Source: Microvirga pudoricolor (GTDB lineage Bacteria > Pseudomonadota > Alphaproteobacteria > Rhizobiales > Beijerinckiaceae). Taken from it: 64,000 nucleotides of DNA. Under the pieces are notes generated by a model. That model was not told the DNA's origin and did no database searches. It worked only from the letters and a program-made list of their open reading frames with translations. The translations under genes were made by a program, and so were the position numbers. The stretch covers positions 1,736,001-1,800,000 of the forward strand of contig NZ_JAFEMB010000001.1 of NCBI RefSeq assembly GCF_016892705.1. Direction: 5' to 3'. Shown one piece after another: positions 53,179-61,165 of the stretch. How positions within the stretch are numbered: the first letter of the stretch is position 1; the number at the start of each line of letters is the position of its first letter.

Positions 53179-53802
53179 TTACGCAGGAACCGCGCTGAAC
53201 CGCTTGGCAATCTTCGCAATGGTGGCACGACTACACCCAGTCGCGGCCTGGATTTGGGTCCATGAGGAACCAGCCTGGAGCATCGAGGCAATGCCATTGT
53301 TGCGCGCGGTGTTTTCCTTACGCCCCCGATAAAGTCCCTGAGCCATTGCTTTTTCCCGACCCTGTTGGGTTCGGCGCTTTCGGTCCTCGTAGTCCTTACG
53401 GGCGATAGCAGCGAGCATGTCCAGCATCATCCCGTTGATGGCGTCGAACATCCGAGCGGTGAAATCATCTGCCTTGGTGTTCAGCATCATCCATGAGGTT
53501 GGAAGGTCCAGGGCTACGATCCGCACCTGACGAGCAGCAAGCTCGGTCTTTAGCCTCTCCCAATCGGTAGCGTTGAGGCGTGAGAGGCGATCCACGGCCT
53601 CTAAGAGACAAATATCGTTAGGGCGGGCGTCGGATAGTAGCCGAAACAGTTCGGGGCGGGCGAGCTTCGCACCACTTTCATTTTCAATATATGTGGCTGC
53701 GATGGTCAGCCCACGCTCCGCAGCGAAGGCTTCGACTTGCTCGCGTGCGCGGGTGGCGTCTTGTTGGTTCGTAGATGCGCGCAGATAAGCCCGGATGAAC
53801 AT
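53179..53802 (-). CDS. Serine recombinase (resolvase/invertase family)
   Basis: A 207-aa small serine recombinase. The N-terminal catalytic domain (FIRAYLRASTNQQDATRARE) contains the nucleophile Ser of RASTN, and the long helix E region follows (LEAVDRLSRLNATDWERLKT). A C-terminal helix-turn-helix (SSWTQIQAATGCSRATIAKI) binds DNA. The family resolves or inverts DNA at res-like sites. A cluster of GGTTCA boxes lies directly upstream of its ATG. Confidence 0.9.
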   Translation of the reverse strand: MFIRAYLRASTNQQDATRAREQVEAFAAERGLTIAATYIENESGAKLARPELFRLLSDARPNDICLLEAVDRLSRLNATDWERLKTELAARQVRIVALDLPTSWMMLNTKADDFTARMFDAINGMMLDMLAAIARKDYEDRKRRTQQGREKAMAQGLYRGRKENTARNNGIASMLQAGSSWTQIQAATGCSRATIAKIAKRFSAVPA

Positions 53803-53829
53803 CAAAACCTCAATCGGTTTAATTAGGAT

Positions 53830-53937
53830 GGTTCATATATATCCGGTTCAATTTGAACGGTCAAGCTTCCGGAAACTGAACCAGTTCCAGTCTGGTTCAT
53901 CTCGGCATGTCCAATCTGAACCAAGTTATAAAGAACC
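53830..53937. promoter_or_regulatory. Cluster of GGTTCA boxes upstream of the serine recombinase
   Basis: GGTTCA or its complement TGAACC occurs exactly at 53830, 53845, 53877, 53894 and 53917, with near-matches at 53853 and 53932. Two pairs form inverted repeats: GTTCAA-T-TTGAAC (53846-53858) and TGAACCAG-7 bases-CTGGTTCA (53877-53899). This layout fits a res recombination site or an autoregulatory operator for the resolvase. The remaining 190 bases up to the Shedu gene show no gene. Confidence 0.65.
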
Positions 53938-54128
53938 AGCATCCTCACATTGACCGGGGAGTTTCTCGGACATTCTTGCGCCTGCTGACTTCAACTGATC
54001 CGCACGGGAAGGCTTGCAGCCTTTTCTGCCCTTCTCCGGCATACCTATGTGGACAAGCCAGAGCAGCAGTAACGCACTGCGACCCTCTCATTGTACAAAT
54101 ACGAATCGCTACAGCACGGGAACGCTCG

Positions 54129-55187
54129 ATGAAGGTCAGGGTCAATAGGTATGACCGCGAGGAGAGGCCAAATCTCCAAAGCACTACAACAGCGGTGTTG
54201 AAAGATGGTCCAAGAGTGCGACGTGTGGTCAAGCACACAGTTATTCTCGACGAACATACTGGCGAATTTCACCACGACGCTCTCACCATTAAGAGCTATG
54301 AATTAAATAAGACGACTTGCACATTGGACCCCGCTAGATCGATTCATCTCGATGGGGAGCAGACACAAAAACTCATAGATTTCGTTGTTGCTGCTCGCAG
54401 TGGGGCGGTTCCCGAAAAGGCAGGAGGATATCTTGTTCTCCCCGCAACTAAGGCGAATGATACGCACGTCCTTAGTGCAATTCAAGGTATGGCGGAGGAG
54501 GCCGCTGCGGAGGCATTGGCTCTACTCCTTCGGCAGGGCGCCGAGCACCCAGAACGACTGCGGGCTGTGTTGGAGCGCGTTGCAAAAGACGGTGACGAAT
54601 TTCTTGCAAAGGCCGCTGCGGCCATAAATTTAGCCGTTTACAAACGGGCTGTGGCGGAACTCGAACGGTTGATCGAAGATACTCAGGTACGAGAACATGA
54701 CCTCCAGCGGTTATTGACTGAGAACCCCTGGATGTTCGGTAGTGAATACAGTCGCCTTTCGAAGTCACGGCGCCTGACACGCGATGAGCAGCAGGATTTT
54801 CTGCTGACCCGTACTACAGATGGTTACTTGGAAGTTGTCGAAATCAAGACTCCTCTCGCAGGTGCGGACCTGTTTGCGTATGATAAAGATCATAAAACCT
54901 TCTATAAAAAAGCCGATCTATCTAAGGTAATTGCTCAAGTTGAGAACTATCTAGAGAAGCTCGACCGCAGGCGCGATACGATCCTGGCCGATGATGGCCT
55001 CGACCCAAACAAGGTACGTGCCAAAATCGTGATCGGACGGGACGGTGACGACGATCAAACGAAGGCGCTTCGGAGAACCAATGGCCACCTATCTCGCATC
55101 GAGGTAATAACCTTCGATGGGCTTCTTCGAATTGCACAGCAGGTACTTTCCTACCTCGAAAATCCAGATGAAACTGAAACTCCCTGA
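54129..55187 (+). CDS. Shedu-type (SduA/DUF4263) anti-phage nuclease
   Basis: A 352-aa protein. The C-terminal ~150 residues match the DUF4263 domain of Shedu: LLTENPWMFGSEYSRLSKSR, then QQDFLLTRTTDGYLEVVEIK, TPLAGADLF, KVRAKIVIGRDGD. It includes the PD-(D/E)xK-like core ExK in VVEIKTP (about 236). The N-terminal part is unlike known domains and may sense infection, as the variable N-termini of Shedu proteins do. ATG 54129 (MKVRVNRYDREERPNLQSTT) is chosen; an ORF open to 53907 is probably not translated. It lies 92 bases upstream of the type IIG enzyme. Confidence 0.82.
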   Translation: MKVRVNRYDREERPNLQSTTTAVLKDGPRVRRVVKHTVILDEHTGEFHHDALTIKSYELNKTTCTLDPARSIHLDGEQTQKLIDFVVAARSGAVPEKAGGYLVLPATKANDTHVLSAIQGMAEEAAAEALALLLRQGAEHPERLRAVLERVAKDGDEFLAKAAAAINLAVYKRAVAELERLIEDTQVREHDLQRLLTENPWMFGSEYSRLSKSRRLTRDEQQDFLLTRTTDGYLEVVEIKTPLAGADLFAYDKDHKTFYKKADLSKVIAQVENYLEKLDRRRDTILADDGLDPNKVRAKIVIGRDGDDDQTKALRRTNGHLSRIEVITFDGLLRIAQQVLSYLENPDETETP

Positions 55188-55279
55188 AATCTTCCGCTGG
55201 GCAAAGCGGGAACTACAAAGTCAGAGTTGAAGATTTCCCCTCGCTGCCTGGAAATGGCTTCCTCAAAACGTACGTGCTC

Positions 55280-58200
55280 ATGTCAAGAAAAGTATCTTCT
55301 GCTCAGTCGCTGTTCAACCAGAAGACCCTGGATCAGGCGCTCAAAGGGACTGATTTCACAGCTACTCACGATCAACTTCAGGCCGCTGCCGAATGGGTAA
55401 GCCGCGCCCGTAACCCGTCATTCATACGGGAGAAGGAAAGGGCGCTCCAGGGACTCTTCAAGCATGAGATTGTCGAACGGGTGCTCGGCTACCGTCCATA
55501 TCGAGCAGATGGACCATATAATCTGGCTCAGGAGGAGGCCGCAGGTGCCGGTTCCGTAGACCTTGCGCTTGGCGAGTTCACATCTACGTCGCGTCGAGTG
55601 CTTGCACCATTCGAACTGAAGGGGCCGAAAACCCGTGATCTTGACGCTATAATGCCGGGTCGAGCCAAGAGTCCAGTTCAACAAGCTTGGGACTATGCGC
55701 TTGATCTTGTAGGTTCCAAGTGGGTTCTCGTTTCGAACCTCGTCGAGCTTCGCCTGTACGCATTCGGGCATGGGCGAAATTCTTATGAATCCTTTGCTCT
55801 TGACCGCCTCGATGATCCAGAGGAACTAAAGCGCCTGTGGCTGCTCATTGGAGCAGAAAACCTCCTGTCAGGACGTACGGCTGCGCTCCTAGAGCGCAGC
55901 CAGAATGCCGACAAGGAAATTACCGACAGCCTTTACGCAGACTACAAGGCACTCCGTGATCGGCTCATTGATACCCTCGACGAGGACCATCGCCACCTTG
56001 GCCGACTGAAAGCGATTGACTATGCCCAGACTATCCTCGACCGACTGCTGTTCATGGCATTCGCCGAGGACAATGACCTTATTCCACAGGATACGATCCG
56101 CAACGCACTTGCTCAACGGAATGACTACGTTGAGATCAGGCTCTGGGATATTTTCAAAGGTCTGTTCGCTGCCATTGATAAGGGCAAAAAGCGCAAACGC
56201 AACGGCGTCGAGGAGATAGTTATCCACGCCTACAATGGTGGGCTCTTCGCGCCAAACCCGGAACTCGACGCCCTTGTAGTGCCTGATGACCTCTGCCAGG
56301 AGTTCGAACGGCTCGCGCAGTATGATTTCAAGCGCGATGTTTCTGTAGAGGTCTTGGGCCACGTATTCGAGCAGTCGATCACGGATATAGAGGCCATGCA
56401 GGCGATTGCTCGTGGTGAGGAGGCGCCAGTCGCCACGAAACGGAAGCGAGAGGGAGTCGTCTACACACCAAATTTCGTAACACGCTTCATCGCAGAGCAA
56501 ACCATTGGCCGCACGCTGGAGGAGCGGTTCTTTGAGCTTCTACCGACGTATTCGAAAGGTAAGAGGTTACCCGAGCCGGGTCAGGAGATTGCCTGGAGAA
56601 GTGCAAAAGCCGAGCGTGAATTCTGGGAGGCATACAGAAGTGAACTACGAAGCCTCACCGTCATTGATCCCGCCTGTGGCTCAGGAGCTTTCCTGATTGC
56701 TGCCTTCGACTACCTTTCGGCAGAGTATAGGCGAGTCAATGATCGCCTTGCGGAAATTGGGCGGCGGGGATCGGATGCTACATTTGTGACGGGTACGCTT
56801 GGTTTGTTCGACCCAGATGCGGAAATCCTCGCTCACAATCTTTATGGGGTGGACGTAAATGCAGCATCGGTCGAAATCACAAAGCTATCGCTCTGGATCA
56901 AGACGGCGAAGCGGGGAAAGGTTCTCGACAGTCTGGAAGCAAATATCCGCGTAGGCAACAGTCTGATCGAGGACTCGGACTACCATCATAGGGCTTTCGT
57001 ATGGCGGAAGGCTTTCCCTAGCATATTCGACCAGGGAGGTTTCGACGTCGTTCTCGGTAATCCTCCGTACGTTAGAATGGAGCTTATCAAAAGCATCAAG
57101 CCGTATCTGGAAGACCGTTTCGAAGTAGTGGCCGACCGCGCTGATCTCTACGCCTATTTTTTCGAGCAGGGCGTCCGAATTCTGAAACCCGGCAAAGGTC
57201 GCCTTGGCTATATTTCTTCGTCCACCTTCTTCCGGACTGGTTCGGGTCGGCCACTGCGGCGCTACCTCTCAGGAAAAACCGCCATTGAGGTTGTAGTTGA
57301 TTTTGGAGACCTGCAACTCTTTGAGGGAGTAACAACTTACCCAGCGATTGTGACCCTACGTCGCCTCGTTGCGGGCGAGGGTGACCGTGGACAAGGAGAC
57401 CTCCGGTTCATGGCAGCGCGAGATCGCTTGCCAGACGATCTCTCCACATTATTTCGGGCGAAGGCGAGATTGATGCCACGTGATCGCCTTGGAGAAGATG
57501 GATGGGCCTTCGAGGAGGCAGGGCAAGCCCTGCTTCGAGCCCGACTGCGCACAGGACGGAGGAGCCTTAAAGAGGTCTACGGTGCGCCCCTCTACGGCAT
57601 CAAAACGGGCTTGAACGATGCGTTCATTGTAGATCGAGAAACGAGAGACCGTCTGGTTCAGGCCGACCCGAACGCCAATACGGTGTTGAAGCCCTTCCTG
57701 CGAGGGGAGAACATCAAGCGTTGGCGTGTCGAATCTGATGACCTGTTCTTGATCAATACGCCCAAGGGCAGGATTGATATAGACCAGTATCCATCAATAC
57801 GTGCCCACCTGCTGCCATTCCAAGCTGCCTTGGATGCCCGCGCCACCAAACAAGAATGGTTTGAGTTGCAACAGGCGCAGTTCGCGTATCAAGCAAGATT
57901 TGCACAACCGAAGATAATTTACGGTCACTTCGCGGTTGATCGCATTTTTTCATTCGATGACCAGAGCCTGTTTCCCAACGACAAGGGCTATGCGATCCCA
58001 GGTGGAGACTATTTCCTGCTCGCTCTTTTGAACTCAAAGCTCGAATGGTTTCTTTTGAGCGGCCTCGCTCCCGCCGTGCGGGGCGGATACCATGAGATGA
58101 GAGTACAGTATGTCGAAGTTCTGCCCATCCCCGATGCTTCCGACAAAGATCGGCAGGAACTTGCGCGGTTGGCTGAAACCTGTCAGCGACTCGCAACTGA

Positions 58201-58525
58201 GCGTCTCCGCGCCCAAGCAGACGTTCGACGCCGTATCCCTGACCTCAAGCCAGCGGGGGCAGTGGCAAAGCTAACTGCGAAGCTGCACGAATGGTGGAAA
58301 CTGGACTTCGCTTCGTTTCGTGCCGAAATCCGGAAGACCTTCCGGCAGGACATCCCGCTTGCCGAGCGGAATACCTGGGAGACGTATCTGAAAACAGAGG
58401 GTGACACTGTCAGGAGACTTACCGCCGAGATTGAACGTGCCGAGCGCAGCATTGATACTATTGTTTACAAGTTGTTTGGGCTTACGCGCCAAGAAATTGA
58501 AATTATCGAGGCGGGAGTTCGATAG
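55280..58525 (+). CDS. Type IIG (Eco57I/MmeI-like) restriction-modification enzyme
   Basis: A 1081-aa single-chain restriction-modification protein. An N-terminal PD-(D/E)xK nuclease is visible (GAGSVDLALG, then VLAPFELKGPKTRDLD, about 92-120). A helical linker follows. The adenine-methyltransferase core has VVYTPNFVTRFIAEQTIG, motif I VIDPACGSGAFLIAAF (about 461) and motif IV VVLGNPPYVRMEL (NPPY about 593), which predicts N6-adenine methylation. The C-terminal TaqI-like target-recognition region (YGIKTGLNDAFIVD, GGDYFLLALLNSKLEWFLLS, LAPAVRGGYHEMRVQYVEVL) is complete. ATG 55280; GTG 55274 is also possible. The target site cannot be read from the sequence. Confidence 0.9.
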   Translation: MSRKVSSAQSLFNQKTLDQALKGTDFTATHDQLQAAAEWVSRARNPSFIREKERALQGLFKHEIVERVLGYRPYRADGPYNLAQEEAAGAGSVDLALGEFTSTSRRVLAPFELKGPKTRDLDAIMPGRAKSPVQQAWDYALDLVGSKWVLVSNLVELRLYAFGHGRNSYESFALDRLDDPEELKRLWLLIGAENLLSGRTAALLERSQNADKEITDSLYADYKALRDRLIDTLDEDHRHLGRLKAIDYAQTILDRLLFMAFAEDNDLIPQDTIRNALAQRNDYVEIRLWDIFKGLFAAIDKGKKRKRNGVEEIVIHAYNGGLFAPNPELDALVVPDDLCQEFERLAQYDFKRDVSVEVLGHVFEQSITDIEAMQAIARGEEAPVATKRKREGVVYTPNFVTRFIAEQTIGRTLEERFFELLPTYSKGKRLPEPGQEIAWRSAKAEREFWEAYRSELRSLTVIDPACGSGAFLIAAFDYLSAEYRRVNDRLAEIGRRGSDATFVTGTLGLFDPDAEILAHNLYGVDVNAASVEITKLSLWIKTAKRGKVLDSLEANIRVGNSLIEDSDYHHRAFVWRKAFPSIFDQGGFDVVLGNPPYVRMELIKSIKPYLEDRFEVVADRADLYAYFFEQGVRILKPGKGRLGYISSSTFFRTGSGRPLRRYLSGKTAIEVVVDFGDLQLFEGVTTYPAIVTLRRLVAGEGDRGQGDLRFMAARDRLPDDLSTLFRAKARLMPRDRLGEDGWAFEEAGQALLRARLRTGRRSLKEVYGAPLYGIKTGLNDAFIVDRETRDRLVQADPNANTVLKPFLRGENIKRWRVESDDLFLINTPKGRIDIDQYPSIRAHLLPFQAALDARATKQEWFELQQAQFAYQARFAQPKIIYGHFAVDRIFSFDDQSLFPNDKGYAIPGGDYFLLALLNSKLEWFLLSGLAPAVRGGYHEMRVQYVEVLPIPDASDKDRQELARLAETCQRLATERLRAQADVRRRIPDLKPAGAVAKLTAKLHEWWKLDFASFRAEIRKTFRQDIPLAERNTWETYLKTEGDTVRRLTAEIERAERSIDTIVYKLFGLTRQEIEIIEAGVR

Positions 58526-58559
58526 AGCGAACTCGTGGTGCGTCTACGAGACCATTCGG

Positions 58560-58832
58560 TAGGAAGTCCAGAGCATGGTAGTCAGTAATCTCCAGATCGG
58601 TGATCTGAGCCTTGCGTTTGGGATCACACTGGTCTGGAGTACGTTTCCTATCCTAGGGCATGGGCTTCCTTGGGCAATGGAGAGCGATCCTGTCGATCAA
58701 ATCGCATAGCTGAATGTCGGTTCCGTACCTCCCGGCCAAGCGAGCCAGCCGATACTGACCCTTCCGGTGAGGTCAGAGAGGACAATCGACACACACGATC
58801 ACCCACGGAAATTCGGAGAGCCGTTCGACCAT
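58560..58832 (-). pseudogene. Decayed small gene on the minus strand
   Basis: Reading down from ATG 58832 gives MVERLSEFPWVIVCVDCPL, then a stop (TGA at 58775-58773), then RKGQYRLARLAGRYGTDIQL, CDLIDRIALHCPRK, then another stop (TAG at 58655-58653), and continued protein-like sequence. The C-x-x-C...GQYRLARLAGRYG pattern is like a small rhizobial protein family. Two in-frame stops mean it is broken. Confidence 0.4.
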
Positions 58833-59130
58833 TGCCGTCCCGTCCTTTGGGAACGAAATGAGAACAATGGGCTGACGGTTCCGGGGGGGGCCGGACAAAT
58901 ACGCCCTAAAATTCCTAACTGAGGTAGGCGAGGCAGTTGAATTTGCTTCGCACGACAGCTAAATGATCATCGACTTCGGCGTTAGCTGCACCTCGCGCTG
59001 GCCTATAGCCTATGTACGACCTCGGGTCTGACCATGGGACGGGCTTCGGGAATTAACCTTCTCTCAGTTGACAACTCCATCGTGAAGATGAGTTGCAGAT
59101 TGCCGAAGTCTAGCAATGGAGGGTTCGCCG
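58833..59130. other. Non-coding stretch upstream of the reverse transcriptase module
   Basis: About 300 bases with no supported gene. A G8 run with CCGG flanks lies near 58881-58895, and a small ATTGC/GCAAT stem lies just before the Shine-Dalgarno of the ORF at 59131. RT defence systems can have a templating RNA in such a position. I see no clear msr/msd-like inverted repeats and cannot call one. Confidence 0.45.
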
Positions 59131-59313
59131 ATGACGAAAAATCAGAAGCGCCTTAACCTTGCTGTAGCAGTGATGACGGTGACGCATCTCATTCTTAAGA
59201 ATGTGAATGCCCTCGTTGATCTGCTCAGCAAGGTTGTCAACTACAATGGCCCATACGTTCGAAAACTTCGCGCATTCGTACTGGAAAAACGGCAAGCCGA
59301 TATTTGCGCCTAG
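59131..59313 (+). CDS. Small ORF overlapping the reverse transcriptase start
   Basis: A 60-aa helical, basic ORF (MTKNQKRLNLAVAVMTVTHL, then ILKNVNALVDLLSKVVNYNG...). It is preceded by GGAGGG at ideal spacing, the best ribosome site in this region. It overlaps the RT ORF by 68 bases in another frame. The RT's own start lacks a good Shine-Dalgarno, so RT translation may depend on this ORF. It could be a real partner protein or a translational coupler. No family recognised. Confidence 0.55.
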   Translation: MTKNQKRLNLAVAVMTVTHLILKNVNALVDLLSKVVNYNGPYVRKLRAFVLEKRQADICA

Positions 59314-60079
59314 TGAAAAGGGCGAGGAGTGGGGCCGAAAGATAAAGCGTCGGGTGGCGAAGCTTTTTAAGTTCGACCACTTTGTATATCACTTCAAAGA
59401 CGGTTCCCACGTTAAGGCGCTACACAACCACCGTAAGAACACATACTTCTGCCGGGTGGATATTGAGCGGTTCTTTTACAGTATCCGTCGAAACCGGGTT
59501 AAGCGTGTTCTCCGTGATATTGGCGTCCGAAAAGCGGAAGAGTTCGCTAAGTGGTCAACGGTGAAAAACCCGTATGAGGGAGGCGGGTACGTTCTCCCCT
59601 ATGGTTTCATTCAGTCCCCTATTCTCGCTACGCTGGTTCTCGTTTCATCTGCTGTCGGAGACTACCTGCGGAGTCTTAATGCAAATGTCATCACCGTATC
59701 GGTGTATATGGACGACATTTGCCTTTCATCGAACGATGAGGCCGCGTTGTGGGAGGCATTTGAAGGATTGAAGGAAGCAGTTGCAAAAGCGGGATTTACG
59801 TTAAAGGCCGACAAGACGCGCTCGCCCGCAAGAGTGATCGATATTTTCAACTGCAGCTTGGAGAATGGCACCACCGCAGTGCTGCCCGACCGCGTTACGG
59901 AGTTTTTCTCATTGCCTCGTACACCAGCGAGTGTCGAAGGCTTTGAAACATATGTTGATATCGTCAAGTCCCACACGTGGAGGGCAACTCGAAAGCAAAA
60001 GCGGCGGCGGTACTTTCGTCGCATGGCAAGACCCGCTCCAGCAGTAGCCGTGCCGCCTACGCGCTCGGGTGGGCCGTAA
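59246..60079 (+). CDS. Reverse transcriptase (group II-intron/UG-like, stand-alone)
   Basis: A 277-aa RT with the full set of core motifs: RT-A TYFCRVDIERFFYSI (Asp about 72), RT-B LPYGFIQSPILATL (about 117-130), the catalytic YMDD (VYMDDICLSSND, 154-157), and motif D AGFTLKADKTRS. Nothing like a maturase, endonuclease or accessory domain follows, only a short basic tail. The size and the defence-island setting fit the unknown-group/DRT anti-phage RTs; the subgroup cannot be assigned without a tree. ATG 59246 (MAHTFENFAHSYWKNGKPIF) is chosen because it begins the conserved N-terminal region. Confidence 0.82.
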   Translation: MAHTFENFAHSYWKNGKPIFAPSEKGEEWGRKIKRRVAKLFKFDHFVYHFKDGSHVKALHNHRKNTYFCRVDIERFFYSIRRNRVKRVLRDIGVRKAEEFAKWSTVKNPYEGGGYVLPYGFIQSPILATLVLVSSAVGDYLRSLNANVITVSVYMDDICLSSNDEAALWEAFEGLKEAVAKAGFTLKADKTRSPARVIDIFNCSLENGTTAVLPDRVTEFFSLPRTPASVEGFETYVDIVKSHTWRATRKQKRRRYFRRMARPAPAVAVPPTRSGGP

Positions 60080-60127
60080 ACATAGTTCAAAGTCTATTGC
60101 GGCCCTAGACAGCTTGCGCGTGGATAA

Positions 60128-60153
60128 AAAAGCCCCGGCGAACCGGGGCTTTT
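60128..60153. terminator. Bidirectional terminator between the RT and the minus-strand gene
   Basis: AAAAGCCCCGG, loop CGAA, CCGGGGCTTTT: an 11-bp stem with a T-run on each strand. It ends both converging genes. Confidence 0.85.
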
Positions 60154-60156
60154 GGA

Positions 60157-60714
60157 TTACGCTGCCTGCTTTGACTTAGCATCGTTGAGCAGGGCGATCA
60201 CCTCGTCGCGGCTATAAGGCCGCGTGAGGTTAGCCTGCTTGAAACGCTCGGCCTCGTGCGGTTCGTGCCCCATACCGTGAAATGTCTCAACACTACCGTC
60301 GCCATAAGTGATCTGATAGTTCGCCCAACCCTTATGACCGGTGACGCCGAACTGAACGGAGACGAAGTTTTCCGGACCGAGCTTGTCGCCGTTAGCCAAA
60401 ATCCCCTCGTAGTAGGAAGGATTGTCGTTCGGGATGCGCTCCGGGACGAACAGCCCGTTCGAGCCGATTTCATGGTTTCCCCAACCAGCATCCTGGGCCA
60501 TCTGAATGAGCTTTTGCGCATGTTGTATGCTTGGGATGCGGGCCTGACCGCGCGCGGCCTGGAGCGTTCCGTCGTCGCGTTGCCAGATAAAGCGGAATCC
60601 GTCCTCCGGGTCGCCATCGGCGAAAAAGTATCGGCAACGCTGGAAGCACAGCCGGTTCTGACCGGGCTCTCCGTCTGTGACCGAATTGAAAATGTGGACG
60701 CGAGTCTGAGGCAT
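60157..60714 (-). CDS. Island hypothetical protein (185 aa)
   Basis: A 185-aa protein (MPQTRVHIFNSVTDGEPGQN...). The recurring segments FADGDPEDGFRFIWQRDDGT, LQAARGQARIPSIQ and NYQITYGDGSVETFHGMGHE suggest a beta-rich fold with two similar halves. No domain recognised. It is the last gene before attR and converges with the RT gene across a shared terminator. ATG 60714 is preferred to 60729. Confidence 0.65.
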   Translation of the reverse strand: MPQTRVHIFNSVTDGEPGQNRLCFQRCRYFFADGDPEDGFRFIWQRDDGTLQAARGQARIPSIQHAQKLIQMAQDAGWGNHEIGSNGLFVPERIPNDNPSYYEGILANGDKLGPENFVSVQFGVTGHKGWANYQITYGDGSVETFHGMGHEPHEAERFKQANLTRPYSRDEVIALLNDAKSKQAA

Positions 60715-61062
60715 GGGATTACTCCGCATGTGGGCGGCCTTGTGATCTCCCAGGAGAAGTCGCTCACCCGTGTTGCGGCGCTGAGCGCCGGACCACTGCG
60801 AAATTGCAGGGACCAGTCCAAGTTATGGCGTCCTACTGATCAGTTAAAGACTTACTGATAAGATTTTTAAGGGCTAATCAGCTTGATGGTGGTGCGGATA
60901 AGTCTGATCAGTCGCCGAAGTCACAGATAACCTCGTGCCTAAACGTAACCAGAAGCCCTACAAAAAGCTGGGGGAAGAGGTACGGAACCGAGCGGGCAAA
61001 TACGAGCCAAAAGCCATCCCCCAGGTTTACCTAAGTGCTTGGACATGCTCGATCCTTCACGC
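60715..61062. other. Right-end stretch of the island
   Basis: About 350 bases without a supported gene. A 57-codon frame from GTG 60935 to TAA 61108 begins with basic, protein-like sequence (VPKRNQKPYKKLGEEVRNRA, GKYEPKA) but runs across the attR core, so it is likely a gene end cut and fused by integration. AT-rich blocks near 60855-60900 may hold the promoter of the minus-strand gene. Confidence 0.4.
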
Positions 61063-61081
61063 CCTCTCCTGGGCACCATCT
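61063..61081 (+). repeat. attR core
   Basis: CCTCTCCTGGGCACCATCT, an exact copy of the tRNA-Leu 3'-end core at 45732-45750. The bases on either side differ from the tRNA, so this is the duplicated end left by integration. Confidence 0.9.
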
Positions 61082-61165
61082 TTCTCAAAAGATGTGCTTC
61101 CGCAATAAGTTAAGCGATGACAAGGGTTTGAGGCGGGTCCGACTGTTCAACAGGACCGCTCAACG

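Larger units (their letters stand above)
45732..61081. mobile_element. 15.3-kb integrative island in tRNA-Leu(CAG)
   Basis: The 19-base core CCTCTCCTGGGCACCATCT at the tRNA 3' end (45732-45750) recurs exactly at 61063-61081. Directly inside the left repeat is a tyrosine integrase with an AlpA-like excisionase. The GC content is lower and more variable than in the core genes on both sides. The cargo includes an RTX protein, a serine recombinase, a Shedu-type nuclease, a type IIG restriction-modification enzyme and a reverse transcriptase. No structural phage or conjugation genes are seen, so it is an integrative defence-type island rather than a prophage or conjugative element. Confidence 0.88.

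Noticed and set aside
58881..58890. G-run near 58881 as a programmed frameshift site
   Set aside because: It is not inside a supported gene, so there is nothing for it to shift.
58833..60079. Retron (RT with msr-msd) or diversity-generating retroelement
   Set aside because: No retron-style inverted repeats or branching G could be seen upstream, and no template/variable repeat pair or variable-protein gene is present. A search with covariance models would be decisive.
45732..61081. Prophage or conjugative element
   Set aside because: No capsid, portal, terminase, tail, relaxase or type IV secretion genes were recognised.
60935..61108. A 57-codon gene across attR
   Set aside because: Its second half is the att core and flank; more likely a cut gene end than a functional protein.
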